A stretch of 64,000 bases of DNA from Cyclaneusma minus (Eukaryota; Ascomycota; Leotiomycetes; Marthamycetales; Marthamycetaceae). Shown here in pieces: positions 35,901-46,255 of the stretch. The notes under the pieces are model-generated. The model had not been told where the DNA came from, did not search any database, and was given only the letters and a program-made list of their open reading frames with translations. The stretch lies in the NCBI GenBank assembly GCA_037179335.1, contig JAKZHN010000012.1, forward strand, positions 806,001 through 870,000, in the 5' to 3' direction. A program made the position numbers and the translations under genes. Positions within the stretch are counted from its first letter, which is position 1, and each line of letters starts with the position of its first letter.

Positions 35901-37782
35901 GCCAATATTATATTTTAAAATCTATTAGGCCTTTTTAGCATTTTTATTTTAAGCCTGGCGGCTTTATTTATAAAATACGAATTCTGTTATATATAAAAAT
36001 ATTTGGGCATTTTTTAAAATTAATATTATTTTTATTTAATAAAGCAATTAAAAAGCCTATAAAATTAGCTTATTGTTATAATATTTGGCATTATTAATAT
36101 ATATTATATATTAATTTAACGGTATTTTTCCAAAAAAAGGCTATATTAAAAAATATTTTTAAAACCAATATAATAAAATATATTATATAATATTTAATGA
36201 TTATAATTTTAGCGATTATTAAATATCTTAAGCTAATAAAAATAGCGTTTTTTTATTAATTAAATATTTTTAATATTTGCTAAAATTTATTAATCAATAA
36301 TGCTACTATAACGCAATATTTTTTTAATAAAATAATAGCGGCTATTTTGCTATTGAATATATTGCAATAAAATTGCCAATTTAGCCTTTAGCCATTTATT
36401 TTAATATTTAATTAGGGGAAAAAATAACGTTTTTTTTTATTAGCCCAATGCTTTTTAAATATATAAAATATTGCCTATAAATTGCTAATAATATTAAATT
36501 AATAAAAAATAATAATTTATATTATTAATATTATATTTAGCAATTATTAAAAAGATTATTTTTTATTAAAGGCCTTTAATTTCTATTGATTTCAATTTAA
36601 TTAATATTAAGCAAAATTTTATATAAATAATAAATTAATATAGATAATAGCGGCGATTTTATTGCTTTAATATTTTATAGCAATTTTAATAATTTTTAAT
36701 AATTTTTTATTTTGCTTTATAAAAGAGTTTAAAGCATTAAAAATAATAGCGCCTATTTTATTGCTTTATATTTTATAGCAATTTATATATTATAATAGCA
36801 TTATATAAATGCTTAATTAGCAATAATAATAGCGGCTATTATATTAATTTTATATTATTCAATATTATTATATATTTTTAAAGCTTTTATAATAATATTT
36901 GCTTAATAATAATAGCGGCTATTTTATTATTTTATTATTTTATAAAAGCTTTAATAATATTTTAAAAAATTATTATAAAATAATTTAAAAAGCCTATTAA
37001 ATAGCAAATTCCAATAAAATAACCAATAAATAAAATATAGCGGCATTCATTTATTAGATTTTTTTAATTGAATTTTAAAGCAGCTTTAATTGATTTTTTA
37101 AAACGCTAGCTATTGCCTATAATTTATTAAAAGTATTTATTAATAGCGCTAATATTGGTATATTTGGCTATAAGGGTTTTTTTAAAAATTAAAAGCCAAT
37201 TTGTATTTTATTATAAATTTCTACGATTTTAATTAATTAATTTTTGAAATTTAAATATTTTTTTTTAAAAAAAAATTAAAAAATTAATTTATATAGGGAA
37301 AATTATTTGTTTTATATATTAAATACTGAATATATTGATTTTTACTTTTTTTTTTAGAAAATCGTTATTAAATAGCAATTTGCCATTATTAAATAACGCG
37401 TATTTTTATTTTTTCAATTTTTTAAAAAGTTTTTTTTTAAAAAATCATTATTGGGTAATATATATTTTTATTTCTTATTTTTACCATTGGTTATTTAATA
37501 GCCTAATATTATTAATTTAATAGCTTTAGGCATTTTTTCTGCTATTTTTTAAAAAATTTAACTTTTTATTAAAGCCAAAAGTTTTTAAATTATATATATT
37601 AGCTTTGTAAAAAAAAGCTTGCATTAATAAAAGCTTTTTTTTATAATTTGGTTATTAATATAAGGTGGTTTAAAGCGTTTTAATAATTAATTTAAAATTA
37701 TAGCAATTGGTTTAGGGCTATAGCAATTAATTTTAGGCCTTATTTTAAAATTTTAAGCACTAAGTAAAAGTATTAAAGCATT

Positions 37783-37875
37783 TGGGCAGTGCCTAAGGCA
37801 GTGCCAGAATCCCTGTAAACTAGCATAGCTAAGTAAATGGGCTTCGCCCATCTATTCTCATTAATTAAGTTATTA
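37783..37875. repeat. Right long terminal repeat (93 bp)
   Basis: Same orientation as the left copy. It keeps the duplicated GGCAGTGCC and the hairpin as GGGCTTCGCCC. The TATA-like block is altered, and the end reads GTTATTA. Confidence 0.8.
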
Positions 37876-39523
37876 CTACCTACGTATCACTTCAACATTC
37901 CACGGCATCGTACGCTACTTTCCACACCGGGCAAGGGACTCCTTGGTCGTTTCATGGAGCCCCTCAAAGCGGGAGGTTGATTTCAACGGTGCTTTCGAAG
38001 CACCGGACATTTATAGCTGACCAAGGACTATCAATCCCAGAGGCAGACCAACGAGATTGGTCCGGGCGAGGTCAGCACGCAGAGTTCTTGGCCGATGAAG
38101 TCGTACCGTTACAAACACTCCATACTCTGGGTTCGTCAGCTTTTTCCGTGGTCGATAAGGTCCGCGCTCGCCGAATCACACTTGCACGAAAATCGATGTT
38201 GTGCAGAGGCAAAATGGGAATCGAAATTGCCATCAGCGAGGTTCAACATCTCCAAAGACTGGATCACCCGCACATTGTGCAACTTGTTGGGACATACCTT
38301 CAAGGACGCACGTTCTCTATCCTGCTCTATCCCGCAGCACAACGGGATCTCAAGTCATTCATGGAAGATCTGACCAAAGAATGGAAAACTGGCACGATTG
38401 ATCGACAGCGGTTTACCACAAAGTTGACGGGCTTCTTCCCATGTCTTTCAAGTGCACTTGCACATGTCCATCAGAACACAATAAAACATCTCGATATCAA
38501 ACCACAAAATTCTCTCGTCCACTTAAAACCTGAGAACACGAATACATCGGGTGTTCGGATCTATCTCGCAGACTTTGGGATCTCAAAAGCGTTCTCTCCT
38601 CAAGAGCACAGCCAGACCGATGACTCCACGCCATTTACGAGGAAATACGCAGCGCCCGAGGTGATCAACGAGGAGCTCAAAGGCCGAGCGGCCGACATCT
38701 TCTCCCTAGGCTGTATTTACCTTCAGATGCTGAGTGTGTTACTCGATTATAGCCTAGATACGGGCAGACGCTCTGTGTCGAGGCTATGCAAAGACCGAAG
38801 GCTGAGGATATCTTTTCTGCTGTGGGTACACGGTCGTGCTGCAGTCAACCCCGGACACCATTCAGCGAACTTGATCATGACAGATCTGGGTTGATTCGCC
38901 ATTTGGAAAGTCATGTATCTCGGCCCTTTCAGAGATACAAGCAAAAAGGCTTGCCGGAAATCGTTATCCAATTGCAGTCAGAAGTGTCCCCTGATCAATG
39001 GAAACTGCGATTTGGTTTTGATAAATTGGAGTTTCTGAGAAGGATATTGGAAATCTGCAACATGCGCGGCACTGATGGTATCTTAAAGAGGAAGTTCGCA
39101 ACGGATCTTGAATTGATCCTAAGACGCCTATGTTTCTTGGGAAATATTCAAGATCTAAACTACCAGAAGGCAGTCTCAAGTGATGAGATTGGATATATGA
39201 GAGATGAAATAAGGCACATGTTTCGCGGATTCGAATATGAGCCAGAATTTCTTCTTGCAATCGACGGGATTCTGCCAAAGGTTCTTCCAATCGAGGAGAG
39301 GCTGCCAAGGATTCTTGCCGGAAAGTCAACGGCGGTGCAATTCAGAATTGAGCGTCAAGTGAACGAGACTCGCGCCCAGTATGTCTGTGGCATCGACCCT
39401 GACGACGACGTATTTTGTCGAGTTCCCCTTTTGAAGGAAAGCGAAGATATTCCATCCCCATCCGCCAGTTCAGGCGAAGACACCAGTACTCACCTCAACA
39501 ACTATCTGACACGATTTCATTAG
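37876..39523 (+). pseudogene. 3' half of the kinase-domain gene
   Basis: From 37.9 kb an open frame leads into a protein-kinase domain: a glycine-loop-like LGSSAFSVVDKV, the lysine strand ITLARKSML, the helix-C glutamate in EIAISEVQHLQRL, catalytic HLDIKPQN (Arg of HRD replaced by Leu), LADFGIS, and AAPEV. At about 38740-38790 the frame is lost. A second frame (ending 39523) resumes with AMQRPKAEDIFSAVG, the sub-domain XI arginine region, then a ~230-residue tail. The segment between, sub-domain X, is missing, which suggests a deletion with a frameshift. Together with the upstream half this was once one gene of roughly 850 codons (estimate). The remnants of the catalytic core suggest an originally active Ser/Thr kinase. 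Confidence 0.7.
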
Positions 39524-40198
39524 GGTGATAGGGCATCTGAGTACTTGGTGTCATCCACTCGTGAGGATGGGTGGTGAAGCACCGTGTTAGCATAACCTAC
39601 GGTCATGGTAATGCGCTGTTGGTTTACAGGGTATGGTGGTACGAAGGAACTCATAAAAGCTGCTCCCACAAGATTATCACCACCTCGTCTACGGTCACAA
39701 CAACTCGAGGTGAAGAAAAATTTATATCACCAAAACTGCACCCACTGAGCTTCTCGTCTTTGAAACTTAAGCATTGCACCGATGAACGTCACAGTGCCAC
39801 TGCCCGGCGCACCACCCTCGATTTACGACAAGGTATTTCACAGATCCGCGCACAAGCACTTCAAGTCTAAAGGGGCTTGACATTGCTACAGGTACCTGCG
39901 ACGTTTTGGTGAGCGACGGCTTTGGAACAGACAAGACACGGTGGATTAGGCCAGACAGGGCGATACAAGCAGGGAGCAAGTATGTACCGACGACAGGAAT
40001 GTGGCAAATGTAGTTCTGGCGCGAACTTGTCGGTCCAGGGCAGACTGTGAGTCCAAAAGCTCGATTTCGAGACGAATACAGAATTGAGGTCTTCTTCGCG
40101 ACCTAACCTCAAATTGCAACACGAAAGTTGAATTATCGATACAGGCTCGTCTCGAAAATACACCAAGAAGAGCGCGAACACAGAAAATTACTTACTTG
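39524..40198. other. Intergenic, no gene seen
   Basis: Lies between the kinase remnant and the first TET/JBP fragment. No coding signal on either strand. Confidence 0.5.
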
Positions 40199-40740
40199 CT
40201 ACATCTCACCGCTATCCGTACACTCCTTGTCTGTTCTCACAGGCGATGAACCCAGGGGACCCTGCTTCCTCTTTGCACCTTCCTCCCTCCTCTCATCCCC
40301 TTCCACTTTCTCCTCCTCTTCCTCCCCCATCTCAGGGATCAAAGTCCAAGACCCAAGAGTCTCCTCATTAGTTCATTCATGATCCCCAGAGTAATTGTCT
40401 TCATTATACGGGTTCACCTCAGTAGTTTGCATCAGATCTTCCTCGTCCGTGTCATCCTCTGTCTCATAACCCCCTGACGATGGCATTGGTGGAAGACGAC
40501 CAAGTTTCCTCCATGTGTAGCGCGGTGGCTTGAAGTCGGATACGTAGTGGTAAAGCTCGATACCACGGATGATGAAGTTTGACTACTGGGCGGTAGGGAC
40601 GCTTGCGTTCTAGCTGCGGGATGCAGGGGTTGCTTTTTGAGACGCCAAAAACATTCATAGATACTCGAAAACATGCAACTGGTGCTTTTGGTTTTTGCTC
40701 GCCTTTGTAGCTGCGCAGCACGATAAGCTCTGCAAGTCCG
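40199..40740 (-). pseudogene. Degenerate C-terminal fragment of a TET/JBP-like oxygenase
   Basis: Three minus-strand frames together parallel the gene at 41115-43490. One frame reads TNIYGGLAELIVLRSYKGEQ (like DVHGGLVGLVTFGSYQ). A second reads CIPQLERKRPYRPVVKL (like CVPQLGIKVKYRPG). A third reads GIELYHYVSDFKPPRY and WRKLGRLPPMP (like LYHLVIDFKPPRY and WKKLGRLPPLP). It carries at least two frameshifts and an in-frame TGA near 40380, after which an acidic tail ending GPLGSSPVRTD continues to 40199. The HxD-bearing upstream part is gone or unrecognisable, so it is non-functional as a dioxygenase. Confidence 0.7.
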
Positions 40741-41114
40741 CCGTAGATATTCGTTCAACTCCATTGGCGCAGATGTGAACTTACCTACCTACCTACTCAT
40801 GCCTTGAGATGTCTGGTCTTCCGCCTGTTTTCATATTTACAAGCTGAGCATTACATAGCTGTTTTCGCGGAAGTCACAAAGCAGTCTGGCTCAGGAAAGC
40901 TCGATTACGAGGCACATGCAAAACAGTTAAAGAGACTGATCAAATGCTGATGAGATATCTGATTTATTTACATAGGATATATCTGCTTTCCTGGCCTTCA
41001 GATATGGCCAAAATTGCCAGAATATCATTGATTGACCAGCGCTATTGTAGAGCTACAATGTCTTTGTGACTAGAAGCTGGCGGGAGAGTGAGACTAAAGA
41101 AAACTGTAAGCCTA
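40741..41114. other. Intergenic between the two TET/JBP loci
   Basis: No coding signal. A short CTAC/ACCT microsatellite lies near 40780. Confidence 0.5.
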
Positions 41115-43490
41115 CTAAAGCTCATCAAAATTGGACCGCTTTCTCTCTGGTCCTGCAGGTGATGACCCAAGGGATTCCCGCTTCCGCTTGTTGTCATCTC
41201 CAGAAGCCGTGCCATCCTGTTTTTCTTCGTTGTCCTCTTCGTCCTTCAATGGTAGTGGTGGTAAGCGTCCAAGCTTTTTCCAGACATGTTGTTTTGTGCT
41301 TTTATGTATAGTTCCTACCACGAAGTATCGAGGTGGCTTAAAATCGATAACTAAGTGGTATCAGGGCTGGCAATAAATCGGGTCGACCCATGGGTTAAAT
41401 GGATAAAAACAGGTTGGGTCGAATTGAATAGGGGGTCTGACCCAATCTAGAGGAATTGGGTCAAATTCGTAATCCAATTTATAGGTCAAATGGGTCAAAT
41501 GGGTCAGGCGACGTAAGGCATTTTCCAGGTTATGTAATGTTTTTTCTATGGGGGGGGTTTTTTGGATTTGTTGGGGAATTTCTATTGAATTTTGTAAGAA
41601 AATAATTCCTATTTATTTAATTTATATATAATTTGTATAATTTAATTGAGTAGGCGCTAAAAATAGGTCAAAATCGGGTCAAATTCCCGATCCAAATTCA
41701 TGGATTGGATGGAATTTTTGACTCGACCCGACCCGACCTATTGCCAGCCCTGGGTAGTATAGATTGTCACCTCGGATAACCGAAGTTGCTCCCGGTCGGT
41801 ACTTGACTTTGATGCCGAGTTGTGGGACACACAGGTTGCCTTCTAAAACAAAAAATGTTAGCGTCTCTGACAGAGGCGGCGGTTTAATCTCTCACTTACC
41901 TTGATAGCTCCCAAAAGTAACAAGCCCGACAAGTCCGCCATGTACATCGTTGGTATCCCTATGCCGTTGGGTACAAGGGTTGACCCCCACGGCAAAAAGG
42001 GATTGAAAGTCGTTCCTGGTGCATTGAATCTTGTTCTTCGGAGGGATGTTGGATACTATTTCCAAGCTTTCTTGATAGAACTCCGGATCCAAGTGTTGTA
42101 TCAGGAAGCGCATCATTTCGGATGCCTTCGCAAGAACAGATTGGAATAGACGCTGTGTCCAGGTGTGTATTAGTTGGTGGTCGCTAGGCTTATTGCTAAT
42201 CACCAGTGCGGAGTCCTGCGTCCTATGCAGAGTCTTGCCACGAGGACCGCCCGGAACGCTCCAGCATCCATAGTGCGAGACCGACATCTTCGCTTTATGG
42301 ATGCTAATGACATTAGCCCTACTCATCTCGAGCTCAGGGTGGATTTTGCGAATGTATGAATCCAGAACATGCCGACGGGAATCGGGAGCGCGTAGAGGTG
42401 TGTAGTATGAATGACAGTCTACCGCCCTGGACATTAAGTCTATGATGTCCTCACCAAAAAGAAGTTGTCCAATGCCCTCGAGGTTCGCGAAGACGACTTG
42501 TCTGTTCTTGTCGGTGACTATGAAGATGTCTTCCTCTATGAGTTCCCAGACATGCTCTGCCGCAAGCTTGTCGATCAAGTACTGTCTGTAAACGTCGGGG
42601 TCTTTTCCGTTGTTGTTGAACCTTTGGGGCCAACTTGCTTCGATGGTGGACAGAGTCTCGATCAGACCAGGGTCGGGGTCCATGGCCCTTGCGTTGACAG
42701 ATGCTCTTTGGGACTTGGTCAACTTGAGCCAGTACTCTTCTTTGGCATAATTCCGCAGGCCAGTCAGATGGTCAACGACTTTCTTTGGCGTGTTCTGCTT
42801 GCCTTTGGCCTGCGTGAAAATGCGGGCCATCATCCACTTCTGCGTCGTGATGGGCATGTTCTCATCGCCGAGTAGTTGCTTCTCCCTCCGAGCAGCGTCC
42901 TGCGCCCGCCTCGTTCGGTCGTGGGAGGACTTGAAGTTTTTGTCAAGACTCTTGATATTCATCAATCGTACTGTCATCTCGCCCAGGCGAAAAGTAACGA
43001 TGATTTCTTCTTGATCCTTTCTGAGAATCCGGAAATCACTAGTTGTGAACTCCCTGGCCAGCTCCAACACATCTGTCTTAGGCACTTTCGCAATGAGATT
43101 GCGAATCCTTGTGGTTGTTTCCGTGATGCGGAGTTTTCGGTCACGAAGGGTGACGAGCAGAGGTCCTAGAACACTGTCCTTTTGAAAGAATCATCCAGTC
43201 AGTTTCTCCACATATCTTTGAACATGGGCCAGGAATATGTAGCTCACCATTCTTTGATCCAACGGATGAGAGATATTGCCAATCCAGGCGCTGTGCAGGC
43301 CGAATGGATCTCCAGGAATGATTGTGCACCTCTTCCCCAATTCCACCAGGTTCGTTTTGGCGCGCTCTTCGGGGGTAAGCTCTTGGAGTGCTTTTGTGTT
43401 TGGATTTCCCGGAGCGCGGCACGAAAGCATTCGGTCCAGAGTTTCTCGGTCAGGCATATGGGCCGGCGTATCTTCGCGCAATGAAGGCAT
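41115..43490 (-). pseudogene. TET/JBP-like 2-oxoglutarate-Fe(II) oxygenase, disrupted by a miniature transposon
   Basis: Exons 43248-43490, 41900-43178 and a third exon from 41842 give over 500 residues without a stop. The C-terminal oxygenase core has HRDTND (the HxD iron ligands), then GLVGLVTFGSYQ, and after splicing GNLCVPQLGIKVKYRPG. At 41753 a 391-bp element enters the codons for LYHLV, removing the distal iron-binding His and the following Arg from the open frame. Translation would stop soon after entering the element. On the other side (41361-41115) the original frame is intact (HLVIDFKPPRYFVVGTIH, then VWKKLGRLPPLP) to a stop at 41115, total original length about 615 residues. Relatives oxidise methylated bases in DNA or RNA; substrate here is unknown. 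The intact flanks suggest recent inactivation. Confidence 0.72.
41362..41752. mobile_element. hAT-type miniature inverted-repeat element (391 bp)
   Basis: Termini CAGGGCTGGCAATA and its inverse are perfect over 14 bp. Flanking 8-mers AGTGGTAT and GGTAGTAT match at 6 of 8 positions, the differences being transitions. An 8-bp duplication with a CAGGG terminus is typical of hAT transposons. The interior holds repeated GGGTCGAC- and GGGTCAAAT-like motifs and a G-run, with no transposase frame, so it is non-autonomous. Removing it and one 8-mer restores the oxygenase codons D-N-L-Y-H-L-V-I-D. Confidence 0.85.
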
Positions 43491-46255
43491 TTTGAGAATG
43501 CTTCAAGATGGACTGGTGGGTAGTTCCGGATTGAAGGTGGTAAATGGGAGTCTGAAGGTGGACTGGTTGGTATATATGGGTTGAAGGTGGTCGATAAGAA
43601 TCTGAAGCTGTTATGGTGAAGATGGAGAGTCAGAGAATCCAAGGCTGTTTGTTGTATAATGAAGAGATGTGGTGCTCCTAAGTTGGCACAAGATCGACTT
43701 CTTGGGTAATGGGTAGTATAGAGGAGAGATAGAAGAAGGTTAGGGAGGAGTGGTCGAAAAGGCGCCACGCTAGCGCGGTAGGCGATAGTTGCAAGCGGGC
43801 GTTGCAAGCGGGCAGTCGGTGGAGGTGGGATGAGGCAGGAGGGTCAAGCTGCAGAGTGAAGGTGGAGGTGTGTATTGTGAAGATGGAGACTTGGTCGAGT
43901 CTCGAAACCTTTTGTCGTTGAACACCTTGGCGTAAAATTGACTTCCAGGGTAGAACAGAGCAGGAAATATAGAAGGAGACCAGGAAAATATTTGTAGAAG
44001 AACGGCATCGCGCTAGCGTCGTAAGCGAGCGGTCGGAGGATGTAGGATGAAGCTGGAGGTATGGGTTAAGCTGCACATCCATCTCATGATTTGAAATGTG
44101 AGATTACTACCAAGAAAGGAATTGAGTCCCGGGCAGAAGCCGCAATTATGTATAAATAACCAGATCTATAACAGTGAGTCGCTGATATAGAGACATGCCT
44201 CGAGAATGTATCACTTGAGCCCAAATCATTACAAGCAACAGATACAAGAACGACGCGACTATTATATAAGTGAAATAACAAAATGTAATCCACAACGAGC
44301 GCGGATGATAACTATTCTGATATCCTATGCCTACTAAACACTGGGCAATAGAAAACTTTATATTTCGGGTTAGGAAACTTTCCAAATCCAACCCTCTGGG
44401 AAGAACATTGAGCTGTCGAAGAGGCTCCAGGGGATGCCGAGCTCCGGTATTACAGAAGCCTTTTGCAGAGGACCTACTACATTTACTTATAGCCCAGGGC
44501 TAGCAATAAAGCACGATGGGTCGATTCAACCCCTGATCCAGCCCGATCCAACATATTGCTAGTATGGTGTATACCATACTAATACGGTTGGTTTCTTAAA
44601 CAAATACCAATCAAATGGTCAGCTGGGTCCACGTATTTGGAGGATTAACATACCTTCAGGCTTTACCTCTACACAAACAGACTCCATCGCTGTCAATAGT
44701 CTAGCCCGCCATACATGCCTGTGATCGAGGTGATCTATCTAACACAGCAATTATTAGACGCAAGACAAGAAAAGGGGAAATTGGTTCGGAAGGGATTGCC
44801 ACAAATGCGTGGCAGCACTACCATCCATACAGTATCACACTCGGTTGGATGTCAAACCACAACACTCCACTTGGATGGAAATGGCGCTTGATGTTCAAGC
44901 CCTCAATCCAGATTGTACCAGCGTCTTGCTCTGCAAACCTGGATTGAAATCTTTCTGTGAGAGATGAATATTGCAGATGACCCGTGTTCAGGTCCTGCAA
45001 AGAAACACCTCCAGCGAGTGGAAGGCTAAACAGTCGAAACGAGTCCCCGAGCACGTGGACTCCAGCTGTACAAAGTCGTTGTCCAGAAAATGCTTTACAA
45101 GTCTAGGTATCCTACACGAGCTTGTGAGTAAGATTCAGCATGACAAGGCAAACGAGAGATCCCACCATAAGCACTCCGAGCCCCTATTTCTCATTTTCAA
45201 ATGCCAAACCCACAAAAGGCCCCAAACACGAAAGCACCAAGCACTTAGCACATCAGCAACAATACTCCAGATAAACAGGTCAAATTTACCCAAGTATCGT
45301 CTCCGCATTTCCTGACCAAACATCTCTGGTTTCCAAACCGCAGCAACGCAACCTGGAATTATTCCACACAACCACACCTCCTAACATTCCCCACCTCTCT
45401 TCATAAATCCGGAGTCCCAAACTCCTATCCCAACATCACCTACGCACCCTCGAAACAAACACCAAACCATCACAATTCCTGAAGACCTTTTGCCCAACCC
45501 CAGTCATTCCCATCCAACATCTATCCACACCCCCGAATGCCTGAACCACGTTCACACCACTGACTTCTCCTTGTCACACCTCCACCAAACCCCACTACCA
45601 GCACCGAAGCCTCTTCCTCAGATCGCTTTCTTCGACCACACTTCCCCAGATTCCCGGCCGTGCAGTTGAGTCAAGTCACCTTCATTCACTCCCTTGTCCC
45701 AAGCACCCAAGCACCTCAGCATCATCTCCAACGCCAACAACCACCCACCCTTTCCCCTTTCCCCTCTTCCCCACCCCTCGTCAACCCACAGGCCACAGCC
45801 CCGAACACAAAGCATCACATCACACGAAGAATCCCAAAAATCACACACAAGACAACGCACCGAAACACAATAATCTCGCTGAACCGATGCAAATAGAATT
45901 TCTGACTTTACCTTCCCTAGTATAAAAAGCAACACCTTTGATGCGTCCGTCCCTCTCTGATACGAACGCACGGCTCCCGAATCTCTATTCACACGAGACC
46001 TAGCATCCCTCATTCCTCCTCACTATCCCTCCCCAGAGAGAAGGGCCCGAAAAGCCACAACAACCTCTCTTCATCGACTCACATCACTGCCTCCCTCTCT
46101 TTTGAATGCACACGAGACTCGTCGAGTCGATCTCAAGGGCATGTGATGTACATGTACAAGCCTTTCCTGATCAATCGCCCATCAATTCATCTAACTTCCC
46201 TCCGCCTCTCCCCACCCCCAAATAATTCTCCTCTAGCCCATTTACCCGCTGCCCT
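43491..46255. other. Intergenic, transposon-remnant region
   Basis: 2.8 kb without a supported gene. Two sections upstream of the oxygenase start (about 43740-43860 and 44000-44080) resemble each other (GCTAGCG and GTCGG-GGATG blocks, then AAGCTGCA), suggesting an old duplication. A small element remnant lies at 44495. Confidence 0.5.
44495..44566. mobile_element. Short remnant of the miniature element
   Basis: It starts CAGGGCTAGCAATA and ends TATTGCTAG, with GGGTCGATTCAACCC-type inner sequence: the same ends as the 391-bp element but only about 70 bp. It abuts an imperfect palindrome (44561-44580). Confidence 0.6.

Larger units (their letters stand above)
29836..37875. mobile_element. LTR-flanked, extremely AT-rich (hypermutated) element
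   Basis: About 8.04 kb bounded by direct repeats of ~95 bp (29836-29930 and 37783-37875) that start TG and end CA (left) or TA (right). The interior is overwhelmingly A and T, and no frame of useful length or recognisable pol motif survives. This is what repeat-induced C-to-T mutation does to a retrotransposon. Neither a primer-binding site nor a polypurine tract can be read with confidence. The flanking 5 bp (GCACC and CTACC) are only a weak candidate for a target duplication. It separates the two halves of a kinase-domain gene. Confidence 0.7.

Noticed and set aside
29931..37782. Mitochondrial DNA insertion
   Set aside because: AT richness is explained better by mutation of an LTR-flanked element; no tRNA, rRNA or respiratory gene could be read.
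43244..44082. Minus-strand frames upstream of the oxygenase gene
   Set aside because: They overlap each other in different frames, lack domains and partly cover exon 1 in the wrong frame.
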